Shown: piece after piece, positions 16,518 to 25,263 of the stretch
How the letters are laid out: each line of letters begins with the position of its first letter
How positions within the stretch are numbered: the first letter of the stretch is position 1
Source of the DNA: Microbacterium arborescens
Lineage (GTDB): Bacteria; Actinomycetota; Actinomycetes; Actinomycetales; Microbacteriaceae
Length of the DNA stretch: 64,000 nucleotides
Assembly: GCF_030369635.1 (NCBI RefSeq)
Contig: NZ_CP128474.1
Location: 3,100,001 to 3,164,000, forward strand
Reading direction: 5' to 3'
The notes under the pieces: model-generated
What the model was told of the DNA's origin: nothing
Database searches by the model: none
What the model saw: the letters and a program-made list of their open reading frames with translations, nothing else
Program-made: the position numbers and the translations under genes

Positions 16518-17267
16518 TCAGCGACCCGCGGCGTACTCTGTCGCCGCGGCGACCAGGCCGAGGAACAGCCGGCGGTCGGCGGCGTCCTCCTCGGGGTGCC
16601 ACTGCACCGCGACGAGGAAGTCGGAGCCGGGCGACTCGATCGCCTGCGGCAGACCTTCGCCGCTGCGGGCCGACACGACGAGGTCCCCGCCGAGCCGGTC
16701 GATGCCCTGGTGGTGGTAGCTGCTCACGGTGAGCGAGCCTGTCCCCACGAGCTCCGACAACATCGTCCCGGCTGAGACCGCGACATCGTTCCGCGCGAAG
16801 ACGCCGCTCCCGAGCTGGTATCGGTCGGTGCCCAGCACGTCCGGAAGGTGCTGGTGGAGGGTGCCGCCCGCATCGACGTTGATGAGCTGCAGACCGCGGC
16901 AGATGCCCAGAACCGGGATGCCACGCTCACGGGCACCGCGCAGCAGGGCGAGCTCCCAGTCGTCGCGATCCGGCCGGGCCGGATCCGTCAGCGGATGCCG
17001 CTCGGCCCCGTACAGCTCGGGCTGCACATCGAGGCCGCCCGTGAGCACGAGCCCGTCGATCCGGTCGAGCACGACATCGGCGGCAGGCACGGGTGCCGGC
17101 TGCGGCGGAAGCAGGATGGCGGCACCGCCCGAGGCCGTCACGCCGTCGAAGTACTGCTGCGGCAGGAAGCTCGCCCGCACGTCCCACACCCCCTGACGGG
17201 CGCGCTCGAGGTAGGTCGTCAAGCCGATGACGGGCCGGGGCGCCGTCGTGGCGTTTTCGCTGCTCAC
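16518..17267 (-). CDS. Gamma-glutamyl-gamma-aminobutyrate hydrolase family (class I GATase, peptidase C26)
   Basis: A 249-residue amidase of the PuuD type. The nucleophile is in GICRGLQLINVDAGGTLHQHLPD (elbow CRGLQ), the catalytic His is in VAVQWHPEED, and the acid follows in the same motif. An upstream LTGGLDVQPELYG loop is typical. PuuD-type enzymes hydrolyse gamma-glutamyl-GABA in putrescine catabolism, but no other put genes are nearby, so the substrate is open. GTG at 17267 is chosen since homology starts with PVIGLTTY. Confidence 0.8.
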   Translation of the reverse strand: MSSENATTAPRPVIGLTTYLERARQGVWDVRASFLPQQYFDGVTASGGAAILLPPQPAPVPAADVVLDRIDGLVLTGGLDVQPELYGAERHPLTDPARPDRDDWELALLRGARERGIPVLGICRGLQLINVDAGGTLHQHLPDVLGTDRYQLGSGVFARNDVAVSAGTMLSELVGTGSLTVSSYHHQGIDRLGGDLVVSARSGEGLPQAIESPGSDFLVAVQWHPEEDAADRRLFLGLVAAATEYAAGR

Positions 17268-17550
17268 GCGCCGATCGTAGAGCCGCTGTGTTTCGCGCCG
17301 GTCACACACCGACGCCGCGCTCGGCGCAGCCTTGCGCAGCCGGGCGCCGCCGGGCGCCGCCGGGCGCGGGGATCTCGGCACGACGCGTCCCGTCGACAGG
17401 CTGGGCCCGCCCGAAGCGACGATCGCGGCGGTGCCGGCCATGCTCAGCCTGTTGGCGGCACGCCGCACCCGCGATCGGTAGACGTCCCCACGCAGAACCG
17501 TGCCCCAGTAGGCCCAGAACCGGGCCTGGGCCAAGCTTCACGCCCCCGGG

Positions 17551-17698
17551 CACAGCCCACAGCCCCAGCCACAGCCCCAGCCCCAGCCCCAGCCACAGCC
17601 ACAGCCACAGCCACAGCCCCAGTCCGAGTCCGAGTCCGACTCCGAGTCCGAGCCCGAGCCCGAGCCCGAGTCCGACTCTGGCCCCGAGTCCGTCCCCG
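17551..17698. repeat. Low-complexity hexanucleotide tract (CCACAG, CCCCAG, TCCGAG)n
   Basis: About 150 bp of 6-bp units: first CCCCAG/CCACAG, then TCCGAG/CCCGAG. It could encode dipeptide runs on either strand, but no ORF through it shows other protein-like sequence. The remaining parts of 17268-17850 hold a 10-bp tandem (GGGCGCCGCC, 17340-17368) and copies of CGACGCGTCCCGTC..CAGGCTG (17381, 17720, inverted at 17782); I see no gene there. Confidence 0.8.
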
Positions 17699-17850
17699 GT
17701 CAGTCGCGTTGAACCCGCGCGACGCGTCCCGTCCGCAGGCTGAGCACATACACATCGGCTGGAAGAGCGACCCCTACCGCGCTCAGCCTGTCGACGGCAC
17801 GCAGACCGGGCACGAAGGCAAGGAGGGGTTGACGCACCGACGCGGAAAGA

Positions 17851-18390
17851 TCAGTCCAGGGCTCGGCGCAGGCAGACCAGCCGCTCGCGCGATTCCCACG
17901 AAGGCTCGACGGTGAACCCCCGCGACCGATAGAGGGCGAGCGCGTCGGAGCGCCAGTCCCAGACCGACAGCCGCAGCCCGTCGGCTTCCGCTCGCTCGGC
18001 ATGCTCACTCGCGTATGTCACGAGAGCCGCCGCGACTCCCCGTCGACGTCCGGCGGGCGCGACCCACAGCCGCTTCAGCTCTACGTCGCGGCCCGAGGGC
18101 TGAAGCACCACCACGCCGACCGCCCCGACGTCGTCCTCGGCGACGGCGACAGCAGCCCCCGCGAACGCCTCGGCAGGGTCGTCGACCTCGACCCGATACC
18201 TCGCGGGCAGCGCGGCACCCGCCACCCCACCCGCTGTCACTCCACCCGCCGTGACCCCACCCGCCGTGACCCCGTGCAGAGCCTTTTCGTGTTCCGTCTG
18301 CAGGTGGTAGTCGCGAAGCAGCCCGGAGACGGCCACCCAAACGGGATCCATCCTGTCGACGGCACGGACAGCGACAGCAAACGGCTGCAT
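17851..18390 (-). CDS. GNAT family N-acetyltransferase with VTAGG repeat insert
   Basis: A 179-residue acetyltransferase; acceptor unknown. The acetyl-CoA binding motif is VAPAGRRRGVAAALVTYA (about residues 115-132), preceded by VELKRLWV and followed by LRLSVWDWRSDALALYRSRGF. Between the first helix pair and the beta sheet lies GVTAGGVTAGGVTAGGV, encoded by a 15-bp tandem repeat. The ATG at 18390 is taken because the upstream frame is low-complexity. Confidence 0.75.
   Translation of the reverse strand: MQPFAVAVRAVDRMDPVWVAVSGLLRDYHLQTEHEKALHGVTAGGVTAGGVTAGGVAGAALPARYRVEVDDPAEAFAGAAVAVAEDDVGAVGVVVLQPSGRDVELKRLWVAPAGRRRGVAAALVTYASEHAERAEADGLRLSVWDWRSDALALYRSRGFTVEPSWESRERLVCLRRALD
18228..18272. 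repeat. Intragenic 15-bp tandem repeat, three copies
   Basis: Units CACCCGCCGTGACCC at 18243 and 18258, with a slightly changed copy at 18228, encode the VTAGG repeats of the GNAT protein on the minus strand. Copy number can change by slippage without breaking the frame. Confidence 0.85.
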
Positions 18391-18439
18391 CCCACCATTC
18401 TCCGCCGCCAGCCGGGGCAGCTCCCGCCCCGAAAACGCC

Positions 18440-18471
18440 GGAGGGGCGGATGCCGCAGCATCCGCCCCTCC
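18440..18471 (-). terminator. Terminator of clpC
   Basis: A 14-bp perfect hairpin (GGAGGGGCGGATGC / GCATCCGCCCCTCC, loop CGCA), 28 bp past the clpC stop, with GTTTTC about 4 nt beyond on the minus strand. Confidence 0.75.
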
Positions 18472-18499
18472 GTGCGATTCGTCGCTCGCGCGACCTCGG

Positions 18500-21025
18500 T
18501 CAGTCGCCGCTGGCGGCGATGTCGGGAGTCGCAGCGATCTCGCCGGCAGCGCCGACGCCGATCGCCACCTTGTCCTCACGCGGAGCCGTCTCGAAGACGA
18601 ACTTCGTGCCCTCGGTGTCGACCTTCACGTGGTCGCCAGGGTTGAGCTCGCCGTGCAGGATCTTCTCGCTGAGCTGGTCCTCGACCTCGCGCTGCATCGC
18701 ACGACGCAGCGGACGAGCACCGAGCGTCGGGTCGAAACCGATCTCGATGAGGCGGTCCTTCGCGGCGTCGGAGAGCTCCACCGTCATGTCGCGGTCGAGC
18801 AGGCGCTCGCTCAGACGCTTGGTGAACAGGCCGACGATCTGGCGCAGCTCGGCCTTGTTCAGCTGCGGGAAGACGATGACATCGTCGACGCGGTTGAGGA
18901 ACTCGGGCTTGAAGTGCCGCTTGAGCTCTTCGTCGACCTTGCCCTTCATCCGCTCGTAGCTGGTCTGCGCGTTGCCCTCGACCTGGAACCCGACCGGTCC
19001 ACCGGCGATCGCCGACGAGCCGAGGTTCGTCGTCATGATGATCACGGTGTTCTTGAAGTCGACCACGCGACCCTGACCGTCCGTCAGGCGCCCTTCTTCG
19101 AGGATCTGCAGCAGCGAGTTGAAGATGTCGGGGTGGGCCTTCTCGATCTCGTCGAACAGCACGACGGAGAACGGCTTGCGACGAACCTTCTCGGTGAGCT
19201 GACCGCCCTCTTCGAATCCGACGAATCCGGGAGGGGCACCGAACAGACGCGAGACGGTGTGCTTCTCGCCGTACTCCGACATGTCGAGCGAGATCAGCGC
19301 GCCCTCGTCATCGAACAAGAACTCGGCGAGCGCCTTGGCGAGCTCCGTCTTTCCGACGCCGGTGGGGCCGGCGAAGATGAACGAGCCCGAGGGGCGCTTC
19401 GGGTCCTTCAGGCCGGCACGCTGACGACGGATCGTGCGGGAGAGGGCCGCGATGGCCTCTTCCTGCCCGACGACGCGCTGGTGCAGCGCCTTCTCCATGA
19501 AGACGAGACGGCTGGTCTCCTCCTCGGTGAGCTTGAACACCGGGATGCCGGTGGCCTGGGCGAGCACTTCGGCGATGAGCCCCTCGTCGACGACGGCGTG
19601 GCTGGCCACGTCGCCCGAGCGCCACTGCTTCTCGAGGCGCAGGCGCTCGGCGAGCAGCGACTTCTCCTCGTCACGCAGCGATGCGGCCTTCTCGAAGTCC
19701 TGCTCCTCGCTCGCGCGCTCCTTGTCCTCGCGGACCTTGGCGATCTTCTCGTCGAATTCGCGCAGCTCGGGCGGCGACGACAGGATCGACAGGCGCAGGC
19801 GGGCGCCGGCCTCGTCGATCAGGTCGATGGCCTTGTCGGGCAGGAAGCGGTCGCTGACGTACCGGTCGGCCAGGTTCGCCGCGGCGACGAGCGCGCCATC
19901 GGTGATCTGCACCTTGTGGTGCGCCTCGTAGCGGTCGCGCAGCCCCTTCAGGATGTTGATCGCGTGAGGGATGCTGGGCTCGCCGACCTGGATCGGCTGG
20001 AACCGGCGCTCGAGCGCGGCATCCTTCTCGAAGTGCTTGCGGTACTCGTCGAGCGTCGTGGCACCGATCGTCTGGAGCTCGCCGCGGGCGAGCAGCGGCT
20101 TGAGGATCGACGCGGCGTCGATCGCGCCCTCTGCCGCACCGGCACCGACGAGCGAGTGGATCTCGTCGATGAAGACGATGATGTCGCCGCGGGTGCGAAT
20201 CTCCTTGGTGACCTTCTTCAGACGTTCCTCGAAGTCACCGCGGTAGCGGGAACCGGCGATGAGCGAGCCGAGGTCGAGCGAGTAGACCTGCTTGTCCTTG
20301 AGCGTCTCGGGCACATCGCCCTTGACGATGGCCTGCGCCAGGCCTTCCACGACGGCGGTCTTGCCGACGCCGGGCTCGCCGATCAGCACCGGGTTGTTCT
20401 TGGAGCGACGCGAGAGGATCTGCATGACCCGCTCGATCTCCTTCTCGCGACCGATCACGGGGTCGAGCTTGTTGTCGCGCGCGGCCTGGGTGAGGTTGCG
20501 CCCGAACTGGTCGAGCACAGCCGAGCCGCCCTGCGGCGCCTGGGTCTGCTCGCCCGCGCCGACGGTCGCGCCGGCGGGCTCCTTGCCCTGGTAGCCGCTG
20601 AGCAGCTGGATGACCTGCTGACGCACCTTGTTCAGGTCGGCGCCGAGCTTGACGAGCACCTGAGCGGCCACTCCCTCGCCCTCACGGATGAGGCCGAGGA
20701 GGATGTGCTCGGTGCCGATGTAGTTGTGTCCGAGCTGCAGCGCTTCGCGCAGCGACAGCTCGAGGACCTTCTTGGCACGCGGCGTGAACGGGATGTGACC
20801 GGTCGGCTGCTGCTGGCCCTGACCGATGATGTCCTGTACCTGCTCGCGCACGGCGTCGAGGGAGATGCCCAGGCTCTCGAGGGCCTTGGCCGCGACGCCT
20901 TCACCCTCGTGGATCAGACCCAGGAGGATGTGCTCGGTCCCGATGTAGTTGTGGTTGAGCATCTTCGCCTCTTCTTGGGCGAGCACGACCACGCGACGGG
21001 CACGATCCGTGAATCTCTCGAACAT
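18500..21025 (-). CDS. clpC: ATP-dependent Clp protease ATP-binding subunit ClpC
   Basis: An 841-residue AAA+ unfoldase that feeds substrates to ClpP. Two N-terminal Clp repeats ([21 protein letters not shown] and [21 protein letters not shown], residues about 5-145), D1 Walker [11 protein letters not shown] near 216, a UVR/M-domain (about 420-455), D2 Walker [11 protein letters not shown] near 555 and the ClpP-contact region are present. Length matches actinobacterial ClpC1. Sequence just past the start contains no obvious CtsR-type box. Confidence 0.97.
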   Translation of the reverse strand: MFERFTDRARRVVVLAQEEAKMLNHNYIGTEHILLGLIHEGEGVAAKALESLGISLDAVREQVQDIIGQGQQQPTGHIPFTPRAKKVLELSLREALQLGHNYIGTEHILLGLIREGEGVAAQVLVKLGADLNKVRQQVIQLLSGYQGKEPAGATVGAGEQTQAPQGGSAVLDQFGRNLTQAARDNKLDPVIGREKEIERVMQILSRRSKNNPVLIGEPGVGKTAVVEGLAQAIVKGDVPETLKDKQVYSLDLGSLIAGSRYRGDFEERLKKVTKEIRTRGDIIVFIDEIHSLVGAGAAEGAIDAASILKPLLARGELQTIGATTLDEYRKHFEKDAALERRFQPIQVGEPSIPHAINILKGLRDRYEAHHKVQITDGALVAAANLADRYVSDRFLPDKAIDLIDEAGARLRLSILSSPPELREFDEKIAKVREDKERASEEQDFEKAASLRDEEKSLLAERLRLEKQWRSGDVASHAVVDEGLIAEVLAQATGIPVFKLTEEETSRLVFMEKALHQRVVGQEEAIAALSRTIRRQRAGLKDPKRPSGSFIFAGPTGVGKTELAKALAEFLFDDEGALISLDMSEYGEKHTVSRLFGAPPGFVGFEEGGQLTEKVRRKPFSVVLFDEIEKAHPDIFNSLLQILEEGRLTDGQGRVVDFKNTVIIMTTNLGSSAIAGGPVGFQVEGNAQTSYERMKGKVDEELKRHFKPEFLNRVDDVIVFPQLNKAELRQIVGLFTKRLSERLLDRDMTVELSDAAKDRLIEIGFDPTLGARPLRRAMQREVEDQLSEKILHGELNPGDHVKVDTEGTKFVFETAPREDKVAIGVGAAGEIAATPDIAASGD

Positions 21026-21151
21026 CGTCAGCCTCCTCTGAGCGCCGGGACTCCGGGCGCTTACGAAAGAGATTAACCAGGCAGGGATACGGGTATGCCC
21101 GTGTTCGCCGTCGGCATAGCGTTACGCGGGGTTGCGCTCGGTCGCCTCGGA

Positions 21152-21188
21152 CCATATCGTTTCTCGATAACAACGACTATCGATATGG
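21152..21188. promoter_or_regulatory. Candidate operator upstream of DUF2975-like/XRE operon
   Basis: CCATATCG (21152-21159) and CGATATGG (21181-21188) form an 8-bp perfect inverted repeat, with an extra CGATA box at 21164-21168. It ends 12 bp before the first start codon of an operon whose last gene is an XRE regulator, so autoregulation is likely but unproven. Confidence 0.5.
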
Positions 21189-21200
21189 AGCGTCGAGAGC

Positions 21201-21959
21201 ATGCTGGTCTTGTGGAACATCGGCCCGATCGTGGCGATCGCGGTGGTGATCGTCGTGGCAGCCACCGTGTTCGGTGTCGCCGCGGCCCGCGCCCGTCGCC
21301 GTGGCGACCCTTCTCCCGTCGTGAGCCTTGCGCTCACCCTGTCTGCCGCCTGGGCGGCATTCGGTCTACTCGGGGCGGTCATCTCGGTGATTCAGAACCT
21401 CGCGGCAGACGCGCCTCGCATGAGCGTCCCGGTGGCGCAGTTCTGGCCCGACCTGCTCCCGGGCGTCGTGATCGACGCGGGCCCAACGGCCGAGGTCGCC
21501 GGCGGCGGCTTCATGGTCGCCGAGGTCGACGTCGCGGGGATCAGCCCGCTCGCACGCGGGCTCTGGACCGCTGGGCAGGCGTTGTGGACGCTCATCCCCA
21601 CCGCGATCGCGGCACTCATCGCCGTCGCGTGCTTCCAGCTGCTCGCCGGGCGCGCCTTCGATCGCATCATCGTGCGCGTGACCATGGCGACCGCCGTCAT
21701 CGTCGCCGCCGGCGGGACGGCCGCGCAGCTGCTCTCCGACATCGCCGGCAGCATGGCGTCGCAGGAACTGTTCGCCCGGGGAAGTGCGCAGTGGACCGAG
21801 ATCCCCGGAATCGATGATCCGTTCGCGTGGTGGCCGGAAGCGACACTCAACGTCACCCTCCCGTTCTGGCCCATCGCCGCAGGCCTCGGCCTCGCCGCCC
21901 TCGCGGCAGTGTTCCGGTACGGCTCACGACTCCAACGCGACACGGAAGGACTGGTGTGA
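21201..21959 (+). CDS. DUF2975-like membrane protein A
   Basis: A 252-residue integral membrane protein with four hydrophobic segments (about 6-28, 43-65, 133-152, 165-187 and a last one near 218-238). It ends in FRYGSRLQRDTEGLV, nearly the same as the end of the next gene product (FRRGVRLQRDTDGLV), so the two are paralogues. The topology and the downstream small XRE gene fit DUF2975/YozG-type pairs, in which a small HTH protein accompanies a membrane protein. Function unknown. Confidence 0.7.
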   Translation: MLVLWNIGPIVAIAVVIVVAATVFGVAAARARRRGDPSPVVSLALTLSAAWAAFGLLGAVISVIQNLAADAPRMSVPVAQFWPDLLPGVVIDAGPTAEVAGGGFMVAEVDVAGISPLARGLWTAGQALWTLIPTAIAALIAVACFQLLAGRAFDRIIVRVTMATAVIVAAGGTAAQLLSDIAGSMASQELFARGSAQWTEIPGIDDPFAWWPEATLNVTLPFWPIAAGLGLAALAAVFRYGSRLQRDTEGLV

Positions 21960-22573
21960 TGACCCTCACCCGCGGACCCCGCTCGGATGCCGCCGACGCG
22001 ATCACGGTCCTCCTGCTCGGCATCGGCGCCGCGATCACCGTCGTCCTCTCGGTCGTCGCACGGTTCCTCGACGTCTTCCGCGACGCGGGCGTCGCATGGC
22101 GGATCGACATCGACGACGAGCCGTTCTCCGCCTCCGTCGGGTCGGGCACGGGGTACGTCGACAGCGTCGTGCAGAACGCACTCGTCATCGCGCCCGAGGT
22201 CGACGGCGGCACGGCGGCCGCGCTCGCGGGCTCGATCGTGGTGTGGGGCATCACGTGCCTCGCCGTGATCCTCGCGGTGATGTACGTCGCACGCAGCTTC
22301 CTGCGCGGCCGGTTCTTCGTCCCGGCGACCGCTCGGGCCTTCGACGTCATCGGGTGGGCGCTCGTCGGAGGAGGATTCGTCGTGCTCATCCTCGAGAACA
22401 TCGGGCGTAACGGCGTCCTCAGCGCTCTGGGCGTCGGCGAGGGCGAGCCGCTGCACTTCCTCGACTTCTGGGGATGGGCACCGGTGTGGGCGGTCGGCGT
22501 GACGGTCGGCCTCATCGCGGTCGCATTCCGACGCGGCGTGCGTCTGCAGCGCGACACGGACGGCCTGGTGTGA
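21959..22573 (+). CDS. DUF2975-like membrane protein B
   Basis: A 204-residue membrane protein, paralogue of the preceding gene, with which it overlaps by one base (TGATG). Four hydrophobic helices are visible (about 15-38, 78-105, 122-142, 175-195), with RDTDGLV at the C-terminus following a basic turn. The motif RGRFFVPATARAFDVIGWALV matches the DUF2975 core. It is translationally coupled to its neighbours on both sides. Confidence 0.75.
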   Translation: MTLTRGPRSDAADAITVLLLGIGAAITVVLSVVARFLDVFRDAGVAWRIDIDDEPFSASVGSGTGYVDSVVQNALVIAPEVDGGTAAALAGSIVVWGITCLAVILAVMYVARSFLRGRFFVPATARAFDVIGWALVGGGFVVLILENIGRNGVLSALGVGEGEPLHFLDFWGWAPVWAVGVTVGLIAVAFRRGVRLQRDTDGLV

Positions 22574-22800
22574 GCCCCGCAGACGAGGAAGGTCCGAGCG
22601 GCGTCCATTGCCGCCTCGACGAGCTGCTCGCCGAGCGCGGGATGACCCTCACGCGCCTGTCCGAGATCGTCGGCGTCTCCGTGGTGAATCTCTCGGTACT
22701 CAAGAACGACCGAGCCCGCGCCATCCGCTATTCGACGCTCTCTGCGATCTGCCGGGCGCTGGATTGCGAGATCGGCGACCTGCTCGTGCGGGCCGACTGA
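22570..22800 (+). CDS. Small XRE-family HTH regulator (YozG-like)
   Basis: A 76-residue Cro/CI-type protein: LDELLAERGMTLTRLSEIVGVSVVNLSVLKNDRARAIRYSTLSAICRALDCEIGDLLV is a full HTH with the typical C-terminal CEIGDLL. GTG at 22570 overlaps the preceding stop as GTGA. It probably controls its own operon through the dyad near 21152-21188. Confidence 0.85.
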   Translation: MSPADEEGPSGVHCRLDELLAERGMTLTRLSEIVGVSVVNLSVLKNDRARAIRYSTLSAICRALDCEIGDLLVRAD

Positions 22801-22808
22801 CGACGGAA

Positions 22809-22840
22809 GGGTCGGGGTGCGGCGAACGACACCCCGACCC
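22809..22840. terminator. Hairpin terminator between convergent genes
   Basis: GGGTCGGGGTG (22809-22819) and CACCCCGACCC (22830-22840) are perfect 11-bp arms with a 10-nt loop, placed between the XRE gene and the convergent DUF1269 gene. Confidence 0.7.
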
Positions 22841-22857
22841 GAACGCGCCCCGGACTA

Positions 22858-23352
22858 CTACCGCGCGCCGCTGAGGTCGTGGATGAGCTCCCGCTCGTCC
22901 TTCTCCGAGAGCGAAGTCTGCACGACGGTGCCGTTGTACCCGGCGAGGGCGGACGCGAACTTGTCCGTCGTGATCTTGGTCGCGTAGAGCACGACGGCCG
23001 ATTTTCCGGCGGAGACCGCCGATTTCACACGGTCGCGGAATTCGGCATCCAGATTCGTCTTGTCGAGTCCGGCGAAGAGGGCCCCGAACAATCCTCCGAA
23101 GACGAGCCCGGCGATCGGGACGAAGAAGAGGATGCCGATGAGGGCGCCGAACAGCGCCCCGCCCGCGGCACCCGCACCGACCTTGCCGACGACGCCCGGA
23201 TACTCGACCTTCGTCTTGCCCTCGTCGTCGACCTTGACCAGTGCCAGCCCGGCGAGCTCGACCACGAGGTCGTTCTGGAGGACTTGGATTTCGTTGTACG
23301 CGGCCTCGGCGTCCGCTTCGCTGTCGAATGCAATCACGATCAAATCGGCCAT
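22858..23352 (-). CDS. DUF1269 family membrane protein
   Basis: A 164-residue protein with the DUF1269 layout: N-terminal DLIVIAFDSEADAEAAYNEI, a central Gly/Ala-rich hydrophobic hairpin (VGAGAAGGALFGALIGILFFVPIAGLVFGGLFGAL, about residues 60-95) and a C-terminal alpha/beta part. Its role is unknown; relatives occur in stress-related loci. ATG at 23352 has a good GAGGGG site 6-7 nt upstream, better than the ATG at 23364. Confidence 0.85.
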   Translation of the reverse strand: MADLIVIAFDSEADAEAAYNEIQVLQNDLVVELAGLALVKVDDEGKTKVEYPGVVGKVGAGAAGGALFGALIGILFFVPIAGLVFGGLFGALFAGLDKTNLDAEFRDRVKSAVSAGKSAVVLYATKITTDKFASALAGYNGTVVQTSLSEKDERELIHDLSGAR

Positions 23353-23458
23353 GAAACCCCTCATTTCGTGTCGTATGTCTCGTCGAGGCCGACGGTATCC
23401 CGGCATGTGATGAGCGACAAGGGGGGCCGACGACGCCCGCCTCCCGCTGGACCGCCGG

Positions 23459-24346
23459 TCAGCTGAGGCTGAAACCGCCGTCGCTCGTGAGCACCTGACC
23501 GACGAGCCACGACCCCGACGGGCTACAGAGCCATCCGATCAGCTCAGCGGGGTCCTGGGGCCGCCCGACCCGACCGAACGCCGTCGTCGCCAACCAGTCG
23601 TCGAGATCGTCGAGCGAGCGGTCGGTCGTGTCGGGGTCGAGGTAGCCGGTGTTCACCGGTCCGGGATTGACGGTGTTGAGGATGACGCCGAGCTCGAGCA
23701 GCTCCGCGGCCACCGTTCTCGTGACACCGGCGAGCGCGGCCTTGCTCGTCGCGTAGGCCACTTCGCCGACCATGGGTCCGTGGATCTGCCCGGACGTCAT
23801 CCACACGACGTGCCCCTGCGGCGCGTCGTAGGGCTTCGCGCCGGCGATCCGGTCGCCCGGCCGGCGAGGCGTCTCGGAAGCAGGAGGCTCGGCGAAGCGC
23901 CGGGCGAATGCCGCGGTGAGAAGGAGCGTCGCCCGGGTGTTGACGTCCCAGAACGCGTCGAGGCGCTCGGGCGTCATATCGAGGATGCTGCCGTCGTCGC
24001 CGCTCTTGGCGTGGTTGCAGACGAGGATGTCGAGCCCGCCGGTGAGCGCCGCGGCCTCGTCGATCAGGTCGTCCGCCGCCGTCGCCGCGCTCAGATCCCC
24101 GGCGATGTCGGCGAAGCCCGCATCGCCCACGAGGTGGGAGCGGATGCCGGCTCGCACGGCGTCGAGGTCGTCGCCGCCCCACGGCAGGTCGAGATCATGG
24201 GGCCGGTGGTGGTGGACGACGACGCTCGCGCCGAGTCCGGCGAGTGTCGTCGCGACGGCGAAGCCGATGCCGCGGCGGCGCGAGACGCCCGTGACGAGGG
24301 CGGTCTTACCGCTCAGCGGAAGGGCAGAGGGAGAGGAAGCGTGCAT
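23459..24346 (-). CDS. SDR family oxidoreductase
   Basis: A 295-residue SDR with the cofactor loop ALVTGVSRRRGIGFAVA (residues about 15-31), NHAKSG in place of the usual NNAG, catalytic S..YxTSK (MTSGQIHGPMVGEVAYATSKAAL) and the C-terminal SDGGFSLS. The 15-residue extension after HHHRPHDLDLPWGGDD is unusual and resembles 3-oxoacyl-ACP reductase-like enzymes of the aminoglycoside-locus type. Stands alone between DUF1269 and DeoR genes; substrate unknown. Confidence 0.8.
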   Translation of the reverse strand: MHASSPSALPLSGKTALVTGVSRRRGIGFAVATTLAGLGASVVVHHHRPHDLDLPWGGDDLDAVRAGIRSHLVGDAGFADIAGDLSAATAADDLIDEAAALTGGLDILVCNHAKSGDDGSILDMTPERLDAFWDVNTRATLLLTAAFARRFAEPPASETPRRPGDRIAGAKPYDAPQGHVVWMTSGQIHGPMVGEVAYATSKAALAGVTRTVAAELLELGVILNTVNPGPVNTGYLDPDTTDRSLDDLDDWLATTAFGRVGRPQDPAELIGWLCSPSGSWLVGQVLTSDGGFSLS

Positions 24347-24461
24347 GGGTGGGCCTTTCGATCGCGTCGTCGTCGACGCGCGGATGGGGATCGGAGGCGG
24401 TTCACCGGCATTGCATGCGACACAGCCTAACGAGCGGCCGCCCCGCCGTCACCCCGCCCCG

Positions 24462-25217
24462 TCACCCGGCACGGAGCAACGGCACGCCGCGGCGTTCGAG
24501 GGCGTCCAGGCTGTTGGCCGGAGCCGCGGGGTCGACGATGACCCCCGTGACCGCGTCGAACGGCAGCACCGCGAAGGGCGAGACGGCGCCGATCTTCTCC
24601 TCGCTGCCCAAGACGTAGGTCTCGGCAGACCGCTCGGCGAGCGCGCGCTTCATCGCCGCCTCGTCGGCATCGCCGGTGGTCAAACCCGCGTCGGCGTGGA
24701 TGCCGGTGACCCCGAGGAGGAACCGGTCGGCTCGCACCATGCGGGCGGCCTCGACCGCGGCCGCACCGCTCGCGACCGCCGAGTGCTTGAAGAGCCGGCC
24801 GCCGATGATGATGACGTCGGCGGCGTGATCGAGAAGAGCTGCCGCCACGGTCGGGCTGTGGGTCACGATCGTGCAGTCCAGCGTGGGATCGAGCGCCCGC
24901 ACCGTCGCGAGGGCGGTCGTCCCGCCGTCGATGATGACGGTGCTGCCCGGTTCGATGAGGCTCGCGGCGAATCGCGCGATGCGCTGCTTGCTCTCGGTGG
25001 CGACCGTCTGGCGAGACGCGTAGTCGGCGATGGCGGGCGAGGCGGGAACCGCTCCCCCGTAGACGCGCACCGCGAGGCCGGCGGCATCCAGCTCGCGCAG
25101 ATCGCGGCGGATGCTGTCTTCGGAGACGCCCAGCTCAGCGGCCAGCTCCTTGGCGACGATGCGGCCGTCGGCGCGAAGCCGGGCGAGCAGCAGGTCTTTC
25201 CTCGATGCGGCGAGCAA
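24462..25217 (-). CDS. DeoR family transcriptional regulator
   Basis: A 251-residue DeoR regulator: N-terminal HTH (RKDLLLARLRADGRIVAKELAAELGVSEDSIRRDLRELDAAG) and C-terminal DeoRC sugar-phosphate sensor (IIDGGTTALATVRALD, HSPTVAAALLDH, IIIGGRLFKHSAVASG). The TTG at 25217 is preferred: GAAGGAG stands 5 nt before it and the HTH begins 5 residues later; longer starts would place coding sequence over the shared promoter. Divergent from the DUF4406-type gene. Confidence 0.8.
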   Translation of the reverse strand: MLAASRKDLLLARLRADGRIVAKELAAELGVSEDSIRRDLRELDAAGLAVRVYGGAVPASPAIADYASRQTVATESKQRIARFAASLIEPGSTVIIDGGTTALATVRALDPTLDCTIVTHSPTVAAALLDHAADVIIIGGRLFKHSAVASGAAAVEAARMVRADRFLLGVTGIHADAGLTTGDADEAAMKRALAERSAETYVLGSEEKIGAVSPFAVLPFDAVTGVIVDPAAPANSLDALERRGVPLLRAG

Positions 25218-25228
25218 TCCGACTCCTT

Positions 25229-25258
25229 CACGTTCTTGCACGTTTATGCATATTATTC
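25229..25258. promoter_or_regulatory. Three phased 10-bp repeats and overlapping promoters (DeoR operator)
   Basis: CACGTTCTTG, CACGTTTATG and CATATTATTC follow one another at 25229, 25239 and 25249, one helical turn apart. TATTAT at 25251-25256 is a good -10 for the plus gene whose ATG is at 25264, so that transcript would be leaderless. ATATTA in the same place serves the minus strand. Direct repeats of this kind are typical DeoR-family operators. Confidence 0.6.
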
Positions 25259-25263
25259 GACCC

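Noticed and set aside
18629..21076. 815-codon plus-strand ORF opposite clpC
   Set aside because: Antisense shadow of a conserved gene; composition is dominated by Leu, Asp, Val, Glu and Arg without domains.
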